Source: Phlebiopsis flavidoalba (lineage: Eukaryota > Basidiomycota > Agaricomycetes > Polyporales > Phanerochaetaceae). Taken from it: DNA of 11,021 bases. The DNA lies in contig JAOCPU010000128.1 of NCBI GenBank assembly GCA_035772785.1, forward strand, positions 1 through 11,021. Reading direction: 5' to 3'. Position numbers and translations under genes: made by a program. Below are positions 1 to 7,368 of this stretch, in pieces. Within the stretch, counting starts at the first letter, position 1. Each line of letters opens with the position of its first letter. The notes beneath the pieces were generated by a model. The model had not been told where the DNA came from. It saw only the letters and a list, made by a program, of their open reading frames with translations, and ran no database searches.

Positions 1-556
1 AAAGGATGCTTCTCGCGGTGGCTGAAACAAATGAGTCAAGCCGGTCAACAGAACTACCAGGCTGTGGCATTGGGATGAAATCACAATCCTGGGATTAGAC
101 TGTACGAATTTATAGCCATTTACTCTCGGAACCGTCAGCTATGCCCGTGGACCGCCATGTGATCCGCCTAAATTTCATCATTATGTGGTCGGCTTTCGCG
201 TAAAGTAATCCTTCTCTGGGGTATTTGCTGTACAGCGCAAGACACTAAAAATAGCTCTCACGACCCTAGTTCTCGCATCAGATATCATACATGCGAGGTG
301 ACCAACGTTCGCTTTTACTATTTGTTAGATCATGTCGTTTAGCGAGGCTCAGCTGTGCGAGGTCATGAAAATGAGGTCGTTGGAGTTTGGGTAGTCCTTT
401 ATCCAGCCCATGTTTGCGAGGGCATACGCAACGAGAGTAGTCCGCCGTGAAGATGTAATCCCGAGTACGTTAATGGGCCGAACTCTACGGGAGGCTTGAG
501 GAGTCGAGTTAGCAGTAGAATTTACGAGAGGTACACTGTACGGCGTACTGCGCAAG
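1..556. repeat. Diverged direct repeat, copy A (truncated by window start)
   Basis: This stretch aligns collinearly with 1161-1691, with many small indels. A run of about 25 identical bases ending in GTAAAGTAATCCTTCTC lies at 192-216 here and 1351-1375 in the other copy. CCAACGTTCGCTTTT lies at 302-316 and 1458-1472, and both copies end near a GGTAC(A/T)...GGCGT motif. No open frame is kept between the copies, so the repeat appears non-coding. The copy begins at base 1 and probably continues outside. It could be a satellite or tandem array unit, or the arms of an old short LTR element. I found no TG...CA ends or target duplication that would decide this. Confidence 0.8.
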
Positions 557-1160
557 CTATGAAAATTTGGGGATCCGCGCGCCAGAGTTGAATGAGAACG
601 TTGTTGAAGACAAGCGCACCTGGCTAATTAAAAAAAACGCCCGGATGGAGGCGGGCCGTTGGTTCGACAGGAGTACGTTGAAGGTTAATGCCAGCACCAC
701 CAACGTTTGGCCCATAAGTACCTGCCAATTACTGCTCTTGAATATATTGTAACCCAACACAAAACAAAATGCGCTCATCGTAGAATGTCGTAGAAATCGT
801 GGTCTATGTAGTTTCTGACTGGCGGGAGCAACGGCGATTATGAACCGCAACATCAGTTAGTCATCCACGCTGGCTAGCTGTGGACGCATTGTCGTAGCTC
901 AGATGCCGCTAGAAGTACATTTAGACCCCCCACAAACAAGAAAGGTAGAGAAACCTTTGAGCAACGGTGCTAACATAACAAATCTTATGCGTTGGTGATT
1001 CTTTGGTTGCACAAGCCGACGTGGCTCAATCTGTATATGATGGCGCAAAGTTATAAATTTTAACATATCCCCGGGACTCACGTTCGCAGTAACAGTACCC
1101 CCCCTCGCGGTAACATGGGTACAGTGAAACACTAGTTATAACACCATATGAAAAGTAGTA
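557..1160. other. Spacer between repeat copies, no gene seen
   Basis: About 600 bases separate the two repeat copies. Only short open frames with no recognisable composition or motif occur on either strand, and I see no RNA gene. If the repeats are LTR-like arms this would be the internal part, but it is far too short to encode retrotransposon proteins and shows no primer-binding or polypurine tract I can recognise. Confidence 0.5.
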
Positions 1161-1691
1161 AAAAGGGTGCTTCTTTTAGAGCTAGAAAAGGAATGAGTCA
1201 AAGATCAGGCTGTAGCATTGGATGGGATTCACAAACCTGGGGATTATACTATACATTTATACCATTTTGGAACCTCAGCTATGCCTGTGGCCAATACCAG
1301 CAATAACCCGTCTAATTTCATCCTTGGTTGGCTATCCTTTTTTGGCTTTCGCTTTCGCGTAAAGTAATCCTTCTCCCTGGGGTATTGCTGTACAGGAGCG
1401 CAAGGCAAAAGTAGTTCTCACGACCCTGTTCTCGCAGCAGACATACATGCGGTGTGGCCAACGTTCGCTTTTGTTATCATGTCGTCTAGCGAGGCTCGCG
1501 CGAGGTCTGCAATGAGAAGCGTCGTTGGAAGTTGTCGGGTAGTCTTTATGGAGCCCATATTTGCGGGCTCATACGCTCGACGAGAGTGGGCCGCAGTAAA
1601 GATGTACCCGAGCACGTGATGGTCAGACATATGAGAGTGGGATAGCACGTGGGATTTATAAGAGGTACAGTGCACGGCGTGCTAGGGCAAG
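1161..1691. repeat. Diverged direct repeat, copy B
   Basis: Second copy of the repeat that starts the window. By eye it is roughly 75-85 % identical with many 1-10 base indels. The offset between matching blocks drifts from about 1160 at the start to about 1135 at the end, which shows how many indels have built up. Its right boundary is near 1691, where similarity to copy A fades and a coding-like stretch begins. The divergence implies the duplication is old. Confidence 0.8.
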
Positions 1692-2199
1692 TTGAGTGAG
1701 AAACGGTTGGAGTTTCAAGTTGGTCCAAGAACAAGGCGCGTCACAGCACGGGTTGGACTTCGAACCCACTACCACCCAAATAAGCGCTCGTTCGGGTGTA
1801 CCCAGCCCTCAGCAAGTTACAACTGCAGGAAGACGCAGTTGCGCGTGTACCACATGTGGGGGAACGAATACAAGTTCCAGCCAGCCCGTTTACACCGAGA
1901 ATTGAGCATGCCATTTCACGCACCACAACTGCCACAGCGCACGTTCACGATGACCGAGTCAGACTGGGAGAAGCGGTAGGGGAGCTTGTGCAACACACGA
2001 GTCAGAGGCCACCACCTACCCTTTGACGATGCTCACGTACACAGAGCCGAAGTACAGAGCACCTATGTACCAACGCCAACAACGGGGGAAAGCTGAGACT
2101 ATATACATGAACACTTCCCCACGGGGGCCTAGTGTACTGACTCAAAATCAAAACCGTATGCCTTACTGTATGACAGACGGTACCCAGGATGGTCACTAG
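1692..2199 (+). pseudogene. Broken coding remnant, unknown
   Basis: Two adjoining open stretches in different frames look like one decayed reading frame. The first (1692-1979) ends in a stretch reading LPQRTFTMTESDWEKR. The second, one frame over (about 1980-2199), contains KYRAPMYQRQQRGKAETIYM and ends at TAG 2197-2199. The switch near 1975 is what a single-base indel would produce. I recognise no domain; the second part is Gln/Arg/Tyr-rich and hydrophilic. It directly follows repeat copy B and precedes the F-box-like relic. It may be part of an old mobile-element protein, but nothing in the sequence proves that. Some of the apparent coding signal could be chance. Confidence 0.3.
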
Positions 2200-2237
2200 T
2201 CTTATGCGTTGAGTATTGTACGACCAGGGAAGCTTGA

Positions 2238-2471
2238 ATGATTGATCGTCTGGACATGGATTTTAAAGAGAGAGATGGTGAAACGGTGAGCACCTCAACA
2301 GGTTGTGTGCAACCCCCTGACCCTTCACCATAGGCGTACCAAACCCCAAAACTTCCCTATGATATTTTCCTGAAAAGATTATTGCAGATTGCCCCAAAAC
2401 GATTTCCTTTGCAGAGTACATCCTCTCTGTCGGAAGCGCTTGCTCTCACATGTAGAGATAAAACTTCATGA
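2238..2471 (+). pseudogene. F-box-like protein, 5' part (two exons)
   Basis: ATG 2238, preceded directly by an in-frame TGA, opens a 16-residue exon reading MIDRLDMDFKERDGET. A 48-nt intron (2286-2333) then joins in phase 0 to an exon reading AYQTPKLPYDIFLKRLLQIA and, about 20 residues later, SEALALTCRDK. The pattern LPYDIF-(L/I)-x-LL ... SLxxALxLTCR matches the start and end of fungal F-box domains, which bind Skp1 and recruit substrates to SCF ubiquitin ligases. The frame ends at TGA 2469-2471, far short of a whole protein. Similar coding signal continues in the next frame (HDPGVRRVSKHLVIEL at about 2467-2514), so the gene is frameshifted. The family call rests on motif appearance only. Confidence 0.45.
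2286..2333 (+). other. Predicted 48-nt spliceosomal intron
   Basis: The donor is GTGAGC after an ACG codon, CTGAC in CCCCTGACCC serves as branch site, and the acceptor is CACCATAG. Length and branch motif are typical of fungal introns. Splicing is in phase 0 and joins MIDRLDMDFKERDGET to the LPYDIF-containing exon, which is the main reason to believe both exons. Confidence 0.6.
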
Positions 2472-3012
2472 TCCAGGCGTACGTCGAGTTTCCAAACACC
2501 TCGTCATAGAATTATGCCCGTATCACCGCCCTAATCCCGCGCAAAACTTGGCCAACGACCCGTGGAAAAGAGCTCGATCATAAGATTCTGGAGCACCCCC
2601 TATTCTCCCACATTCTGCCACTCGTCCAGCCTCGGTAATCATCTATGGGCTGGACCCCTTACTCCACGGGGAGAAAGCCCTGAGATACATATGTACACCA
2701 TATCCTCCGAGACCATTTTAACACCATTTGCCACTACCTTCCCAACGTTGCCTCCCTCAATGTCAAAAAAGTAGTATGGAATGACCACAACCTGGACGGC
2801 ATGATCGGCCACCCACCCTTCCCTTACGACCATACACAAACCGTTTCAATGGTGGACGTCTTCTTCCCAGTCCGGACTGACTCTATCACCATCCGCCCCC
2901 TTTTCCCTGTTCCCCTTCCCTCAATGTTTTACTTCCCAATGCGAACCACGTCACTTTTGCCTTTTACTTGCCTGAAGTCTTAATTACCTGGCACTCGGGT
3001 CCTGTTAACTAA
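2472..3012 (+). pseudogene. F-box/LRR-like gene relic, middle part
   Basis: Coding-like segments continue in changing frames. Frame 1 at 2389-2583 includes VRRVSKHLVIEL. Frame 2 at about 2570-2637 reads KELDHKILEHPLFSHILPLV. Frame 2 at about 2710-2800 reads FNTICHYLPNVASLNVKKVV, and frame 1 at about 2908-3012 includes LLPNANHVTFAFYLPEVLIT. The order (basic segment after the F-box, then LPNVxSLxV-like and LPNAxHVTF-like strands) resembles the degenerate leucine-rich part of large agaricomycete F-box families. At least three frame changes are needed to read it through. Some may be unrecognised introns (one GTAATC donor lies at 2635), so the exact break count is uncertain. Confidence 0.35.
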
Positions 3013-3038
3013 AAGCATTGTCCTGTTAACGGCAACCA

Positions 3039-3571
3039 ATGGCTCACGAACAACCGTCAACGACACCAGTCACACCTCCCTCCTCCATCCAAATATCAAC
3101 CTCCATCCACGAAGAGTTTGCTAATGCCTGGGTAGCGTCTGTACAATACGACGTGACCGTCCATCTGTGTATGAGCCCACACCCTTACCCCGACGGCATC
3201 ATTTTTTTCCAGAGCTCGTTCACGGGATTCTCCCAGTGCAAGAGGCTTGAACACCTCCAGGTCCGCATCCCGGTCTGGATGTATCTGGTCACAGGGGCGG
3301 ATGTCGAATTCTCAACCAAAGTAAGAGATGTAATCGAGTCAATCCCGACCCATACCACCAGGGGTTACCCTTGAATTTGACATTTGCTGTCACCCCCAAC
3401 GACTATCCGGAAAATCCATATGACGATGAATTCATAGACATTCTCCAATACTTTGGCACCATCCCGGTACACATCATGACCCAACACCTCCCAGAAAACA
3501 AACAGTTGTCGGTCGAGTTCTCGCTTTCTACTTCCGACATTCCCACAAAGCTCAAACGTCTCGTGGGATGA
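3039..3571 (+). pseudogene. Two-exon coding segment, likely C-terminal part of the F-box/LRR-like gene
   Basis: ATG 3039 opens a 94-codon exon (3039-3320) ending VEFSTK. A 41-nt intron then joins it in phase 0 to 3362-3571, beginning GLPLNLTFAVTPNDYPENPY and ending LKRLVG at TGA 3569-3571. The spliced frame gives about 163 residues of balanced composition, with repeated hydrophobic strands (FSQCKRLEHLQVRIPVWMYL). This resembles the C-terminal half of fungal F-box/LRR-like proteins. It is intact within itself but separated from the upstream F-box piece by frameshifts, so it may be the 3' end of that relic or a separate small gene. Without splicing the first exon stops at 3374. Confidence 0.4.
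3321..3361 (+). other. Predicted 41-nt intron
   Basis: The donor is GTAAGA after codon AAA and the acceptor is CCACCAG at 3355-3361; CCGAC at 3346-3350 could be the branch site. The intron restores the frame between two strongly coding-like segments. At 41 nt it is near the short limit for fungi, so a small deletion or frameshift remains an alternative. Confidence 0.5.
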
Positions 3572-4083
3572 CATCATGGAGAAGTATTCAATGGTGGAGG
3601 AGCATTCGAGAACACGACTGCCACGAGGGCCACGCAGCGTGAGGTCCACTTTACTCACCGTGAACCTCCCCTCCTACCCGAAGGAACTTCGCGCGCACTG
3701 GAGACACAGTCAACTGCGGAATGTATCTGGGCTGAGGAGGTGGTGACTAGGGCGAGACGGTAGAGTGGTTGCAGTGCCGAGACGAGTCAGCTTACTACAC
3801 CACTGGGGACACGAGCCCCTACCGGACCCTCGACAACACACCAATGAACTGACTATTGAATACGAAAGACGGAACACACTGTGAAGCCGTCCTCAGTGTT
3901 TCTGCCCACTGTACTTTGTACCGTGATTGAATTGACGGTATACACGATGCTACCAAGACTTTCCTTACGAGGACCACAAAACACCTAGAGTGCCCGAAAC
4001 GACCTCGATGCGAGGAAGGTAACGGCGAATGGCAAACGCAACTACGGCATCTGATACCAATTACGCCCCTCACGGTTTTTCGA
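3572..4083 (+). pseudogene. Unassigned decayed coding stretch
   Basis: Directly after TGA 3569 the same frame runs open to TAG at about 3762, including REVHFTHREPPLLPEGTSRA and a stretch ending IWAEEVVTRARR. From about 3760 the better frame is the next one over, with SAYYTTGDTSPYRTLDNTPM, then in-frame stops at about 3847 and 3925, then KHLECPKRPRCEEGNGEWQT and a stop pair at 4084-4089. Composition and codon choice look coding, but no domain is recognisable. It could extend the upstream gene (TGA 3569 could derive from CGA) or be a different relic. Confidence 0.3.
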
Positions 4084-4089
4084 TAGTAA

Positions 4090-4533
4090 AAGTGCCCATC
4101 ATTGTCCGATCGAACCGCATACCATCACGTTACAAGTGCCCTGAATGTGCTCCCTGGCGATGTGGATCCCAAGCTTAGAGAGGCAAACTTAAAAAACACC
4201 TTCCCCTTACGCTCACATCACCACCCACCACCCAGGGGGCCATCGACCAAACATGTGCCTCGTCGTGTGAGAGACTTAAACAGAAGCTCTTACGACGACG
4301 CTCTAAACGGAACCTCCCGCGACCACACCGCGGAGCGCCAACTGACACATGCGCTGGCACGGAATGTACGGCGCCACGTCATCACGGCGCCAACAACAAT
4401 GCATGAATCGATGAACTGCACTCTTGCGACAACATATGACCACTATATTCCTCCCCGCCATGCCCACCAGAACATAAGTATGAAGCTACACACATATATG
4501 CATACCAGGTCCACAAATATTTTCCCATATTGA
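4090..4533 (+). CDS. Hypothetical open frame, hydrophilic, His-rich
   Basis: Open for 147 codons before TGA 4531-4533, with no ATG near its 5' end (the first candidate is a TTG at 4102), so it is more likely an exon or gene fragment than a complete gene. It contains ALNVLPGDVDPKLREANLKN, a His/Pro-rich patch, and later VRDLNRSSYDDALNG. I recognise no domain, signal peptide or membrane segment. A second frame over the same bases also has few stops and a Cys-containing stretch (RYKCPECAPWRCGSQA), so frame choice is not secure. It sits in the middle of a series of short coding-like fragments on the same strand. Confidence 0.3.
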   Translation, partial: KCPSLSDRTAYHHVTSALNVLPGDVDPKLREANLKNTFPLRSHHHPPPRGPSTKHVPRRVRDLNRSSYDDALNGTSRDHTAERQLTHALARNVRRHVITAPTTMHESMNCTLATTYDHYIPPRHAHQNISMKLHTYMHTRSTNIFPY

Positions 4534-4556
4534 AAACCACCTCGACACCACCATCA

Positions 4557-4679
4557 ATGCACCATGGCCATAGTAATAACCTATTTTGGACCTTCCTCGC
4601 CATGCTCTTTTACCTGATGATTCCTGGCTTCGATTTTCGTTTGACGTTTATGACACACTATTGCTGGAGTGAGAAGTGA
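4557..4679 (+). CDS. Small ORF with one hydrophobic segment
   Basis: A 40-residue frame from ATG 4557 to TGA 4677-4679. Residues 9-22 (NLFWTFLAMLFYLM) form a hydrophobic stretch long enough for one membrane helix, followed by an aromatic tail. It lies between two coding-like fragments in another frame. It may be a chance open frame or an eroded piece of a larger gene; there is no family resemblance I can name. Confidence 0.15.
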   Translation: MHHGHSNNLFWTFLAMLFYLMIPGFDFRLTFMTHYCWSEK

Positions 4680-5015
4680 ATCTTATACTGCACCACATTT
4701 TCCCCACCTTTCTGGGTGTGTAGCATTTCAACCAAACGCCGAGAAAAGACGTTTTAACGACCGCATCGACGATGTAAACTGGGCCCCGCAAACCCCTGAG
4801 GTACTCCCCACTCTACGACGAATATTCATGCAGACATCCTCTGGAAACATGTCGCTATGGGAAGCTACCGTCACGTCCCCCCCCCCCCCCCCCCGATCAC
4901 ACAGTCTATGACACAAAAGACAATGAGTAAATATCATGACGATCCCCAGGACTGCTGGTGGAGAACATCAGGCACGTACTATAAACCGAACACAACTGAA
5001 CCTCAACCTGTCTAA
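4655..5015 (+). pseudogene. Coding remnant with a frame change at a poly-C tract
   Basis: The frame from about 4655 runs through CVAFQPNAEKRRFNDRIDDV and LRRIFMQTSSGNMSLWEATV into a run of Pro codons, then meets TGA 4909-4911. After the C-run, coding quality continues in another frame (ITQSMTQKTMSKYHDDPQDC, then YYKPNTTEPQPV) to TAA 5013-5015. The two halves would join if the tract had 19 C (or 16) instead of 18. This is the expected footprint of homopolymer slippage, either in the genome or as a sequencing error. The protein is hydrophilic and unassigned. Confidence 0.45.
4877..4894 (+). repeat. Poly-C tract, 18 C
   Basis: An uninterrupted run of 18 cytosines reads as a proline run in any frame and lies exactly where the coding frame shifts. 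Runs of this length are unstable in replication and hard to sequence accurately. Confidence 0.95.
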
Positions 5016-5057
5016 CCAAAAGGTATCAAATGGCAGAACGATTCGATATTGAATTGA

Positions 5058-5294
5058 CTACCTTTCCTCGACCGGCGCCACCGAGCAGCATGCACTGCGG
5101 GTGACGGCCGTGACCGAAGACGTGCAACCCGCGATATGATCCAGATTACAGACAAGCCGCCTGAGAGACCGGCACCGTCCGAATCCCAATGGAGCCTCGA
5201 CTCCGCCTTCTTTGCTCCCCCTCCTCCTACAACCTCATGGATAACACGAAAGCTCATACGCCGCACGACGACGCCTTCCCAGCAACACACATGA
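5058..5294 (+). pseudogene. Coding remnant, unassigned, Pro-rich
   Basis: Open from just after TGA 5055-5057 to tandem TGATGA at 5292, in the same frame as the segment that ends at 5015. It reads RDMIQITDKPPERPAPSESQ, then WSLDSAFFAPPPPTTSWITR and a basic Arg/Thr tail. There is no ATG at its start. The gap 5013-5057 holds two stops and a possible donor GTATCA with a TTGAC branch-like motif and a later AG, so an intron may connect the two parts. The composition is typical of a disordered linker or tail, so function cannot be inferred. Confidence 0.35.
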
Positions 5295-5326
5295 TGATAC
5301 ATATCCTATAGGAATACGAGCGATAG

Positions 5327-5716
5327 CCACATCACTGCCCAGCAGTGCATCAGGGGCCTTTGCTTGCTACCGAGCGACGTCATGCCCGGCAAGAATGCCC
5401 AGAACAGGTCAGCAAATACGGCTTTTTCAGCCCAAACGGAAGAGACCTTTCCATCCAGGGTGAAGTGTTTCGCTGCCTGAAATTCCCAGAGAAAAAGTGG
5501 ATCGAAGTCATGGTGCGAACGTCGACGATGCCTGCCCTCATGGTGATGAACATTGCCGTCCCCATCGAAAATCTCACCTCCTCCCTACCGCTGAAGTACC
5601 GTATCGCATACACATTCCTACGAGCATACCTTCCAGATACCCACTCTAATCCGCAGCAAACGACAACACCCTTTCTGCGCGATACGGACTCGACTTACAC
5701 CACGTCAGACGATTGA
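5327..5716 (+). CDS. Hypothetical coding segment, globular-looking
   Basis: One of the best coding-like frames in the window: about 129 codons open from after TAG 5324 to TGA 5714-5716, with C-rich third positions. Residues include SKYGFFSPNGRDLSIQGEVF, then KFPEKKWIEVMVRTSTMPAL and LTSSLPLKYRIAYTFLRAYL, alternating hydrophobic and polar as in a folded domain. A polar Thr/Asp tail follows. No in-frame ATG exists before VMVRTSTMP, so the start is probably an acceptor site (CACTGCCCAG at about 5334-5343) or has been lost. I do not recognise the family. The next open frame begins 19 bases after its stop. Confidence 0.4.
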   Translation, partial: PHHCPAVHQGPLLATERRHARQECPEQVSKYGFFSPNGRDLSIQGEVFRCLKFPEKKWIEVMVRTSTMPALMVMNIAVPIENLTSSLPLKYRIAYTFLRAYLPDTHSNPQQTTTPFLRDTDSTYTTSDD

Positions 5717-5735
5717 AAACACTCACATCGCGAAG

Positions 5736-6086
5736 ATGTCTGCTACGCCATTCGCCGAACGCATCTCCCTTCCGATTCAAAGGTCCCGAGGTGCCTGGCG
5801 AGATCATCACTCCAGGCAACAAACTTTTCTTCTATTTCCCGTCGCTGTCCCTTGAAACGACAACTGGACTGGTAAACCGTCCACATTCCAAGGCAGACTG
5901 GCTTCCCCAAAGAAAAAGCGGCCTGTGCACCTTCCCCTTTGGAATACGCCTTTCACTCCTGAACGACGGGCAACGAACTTCACGTACATTACATTCCTTT
6001 CCCCGCCGATTTTGCTCCATCGCTGTCCCTCCTTCCTGTTCAGGTTTATTTCTACAACGCGCCCTGCCTCCGTCCTTCTCTCGTAG
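5736..6086 (+). pseudogene. Coding frame with one internal TGA, Lys/Pro-rich N-terminal fragment
   Basis: ATG 5736 starts MSATPFAERISLPIQRSRG. The frame meets TGA 5853-5855 and then stays open to TAG 6084-6086, through NDNWTGKPSTFQGRLASPKK, a KKKRP basic patch resembling a nuclear localisation signal, and RATNFTYITFLSPPILLHRC. Apart from the TGA the frame reads as coding throughout, and CGA to TGA is the simplest explanation for the break. Another frame over the same bases is open for 142 codons (5713-6138) and cannot be excluded. Product unknown; it lies between a globular-looking segment and the gene beginning at 6321. Confidence 0.35.
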
Positions 6087-6241
6087 CTCAATGTGTGTAC
6101 GTACCTCGCTCTCATTGCTCAATGTTAACATCGCCCAGTAAAAGAATACCCTGATCTTCCGTGTAAATGTCTACCGTCTGTCTACATCACGAGATACATC
6201 GAGGTATATAGGCCAACGAGATGAGGAGCAACATCGCCCTG

Positions 6242-6301
6242 GTGTCGCCTCACTTCTCAAACGCCCTCAACTGAGTTTTCAAACCCCCTTGTCTATTTTC
6301 A
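6242..6301 (+). other. Candidate 5'-leader intron upstream of the 6321 start
   Basis: CCCCTTGTCTATTTTCAG at 6284-6301 is a strong pyrimidine-rich acceptor 19 bases before ATG 6321. Possible donors are GTGTCG at 6242 (60 nt, with CTCAC as possible branch) or GTATAT at 6204 (98 nt). An in-frame TGA lies between the acceptor and the ATG, so the intron would be in the 5' leader. Confidence 0.4.
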
Positions 6302-6546
6302 GTGCTTACCATGACGATCAATGACCACAAACGGTGCGAACCCACATGTTCTCGAATACGCTATCCCGACTCACCAGCGCCTTGACACAGTCGATGAAGC
6401 AAGAGGTCCTAACGAAAAGCGGACCTTCAGCGAGGTCGTGTCCCAGATCACCTTGAATACCAGAGCGAAAAAAGTTTCCAACAAAAAGAAGGGAAAAGAG
6501 AAACAGGCTGCGATTGCGCCTAGATTGCTACCCAGCCGCTGCGCAG

Positions 6547-6606
6547 GTACGCTGCACGCGAGACCATGTTACCCACCCAAGGTGTCCTGACTGCACGGCA
6601 TTTTAG
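6547..6606 (+). other. Predicted 60-nt spliceosomal intron
   Basis: The donor is GTACGC after GCGCAG, CTGAC at about 6588-6592 is a canonical fungal branch site, and the acceptor is GGCATTTTAG at 6597-6606. Splicing is in phase 1 and removes an in-frame TGA at 6588, joining the exon ending LPSRCA to one reading PASASRATAQT. Confidence 0.75.
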
Positions 6607-6686
6607 CCCCAGCATCGGCTTCCAGAGCCACGGCCCAAACCGCGTCCCCGAAAGTGCTCTTTGACGCACCCCAAGGAGCCTCGAGT

Positions 6687-6694
6687 TCACAGAT
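6687..6694. repeat. Target site duplication (left), TCACAGAT
   Basis: Perfect 8-bp match to 7369-7376, placed exactly outside the terminal inverted repeats. An 8-bp duplication is the hallmark of hAT-superfamily insertion. Confidence 0.85.
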
Positions 6695-6712
6695 TAAAGC
6701 TCTGCGCAGATC

Positions 6713-6866
6713 CAGGTAACCTGTAGGTACCTGCAGGTAGATCTGCCATCAATACCTGCAGGTATATAGTGATCTGCAGGTATTTTGACCTGCAGGTACT
6801 TTGACCTGCAGATCCAGGTCGCCAATGAGCAATTTCAGGCAGGTATGCAGGTGATCTGCAGGTATT
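6713..6866. repeat. Left subterminal repeat cluster of the MITE
   Basis: Six copies of an (A/T)CTGCAGGT(A)-like motif lie at 6731, 6756, 6774, 6790, 6806 and 6856, plus degenerate copies such as CCTGTAGGTA. ACCTGCAGGT is itself a perfect palindrome, so binding would be orientation-independent. Confidence 0.8.
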
Positions 6867-7204
6867 TTTGCAACTCATAAATCATGGTATTATAGCATGA
6901 TATATATTCAAAACAGAACTATAAAATAGACCTAATATGTATAACTGCAATCAGCAATGTCTCATTATACTATATACTATGTTTACAAGTGATATGTAAT
7001 ATTAAACTGCTTAGCATCAGTATTCAAGTAAAATGCCGAGACACTGACTCTAATATCCAGGGCAATTATAAAAGCATGTCAGCCTTATTGGAGCAAGCAG
7101 ATACATCTGAAATTGATCACAGACTATATAAAGTATGAAGACAATATATGTAATGTATTTATTTGGCATTAAATCACAATACATCACTGATATAGCATTG
7201 ACAC

Positions 7205-7350
7205 AGATATGATCTGTAGGTTACCTGTGATCTGCAGGTAACTGACCTGCAGGTACAGATCACCTGTGGCCAGGATACCTGGCAGATCCAGGTCAGGCCT
7301 CCAGAATCAGGAATACCTGCAGATACAGATCCAGATCGACCGCGCAGGTA
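7205..7350. repeat. Right subterminal repeat cluster of the MITE
   Basis: CTGCAG copies at 7232, 7247 and 7317, with related CCTGTGG, CCAGGT and GCAGGTA units and repeated GATC(T/C) words. The cluster mirrors the left one but is less regular. Confidence 0.75.
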
Positions 7351-7368
7351 GATCTGTGCAGAGCTTTA

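Larger units (their letters stand above)
6695..7368. mobile_element. hAT-type MITE, 674 bp
   Basis: The left end TAAAGCTCTGCGCAGATC (6695-6712) and right end GATCTGTGCAGAGCTTTA (7351-7368) are inverted repeats matching at 17 of 18 positions. The first five bases, TAAAG, fit the YARNG rule for hAT ends, and the element sits between perfect 8-bp duplications. Each subterminal region is packed with ACCTGCAGGTA-like units in both orientations: nine CTGCAG hexamers, six on the left (6731-6861) and three on the right (7232-7322). The middle, about 6870-7200, is AT-rich and has no coding frame. It therefore has no transposase and would depend on one encoded elsewhere; the subterminal units are probable transposase-binding sites, as known for hAT elements. 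The near-intact ends suggest a younger age than the surrounding decayed genes. Confidence 0.85.

Noticed and set aside
1..560. LTR retrotransposon with the two repeats as LTRs
   Set aside because: No TG/CA ends, no primer-binding site, no polypurine tract, and only about 600 bp of non-coding interior.
349..1734. Minus-strand short open frames in both repeat copies that share a VPL(V/I)N-like stretch
   Set aside because: The shared residues follow from DNA identity. The frames diverge with indels between copies, so nothing suggests selection for a protein.
6697..7366. Reading the MITE ends as AAGCTC...GAGCTT with a TA duplication (Tc1/mariner type)
   Set aside because: The flanking 8-bp TCACAGAT match becomes unexplained under that reading. 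Assigning TA to the terminal repeat gives a perfect 8-bp duplication and a hAT-like TAAAG end.
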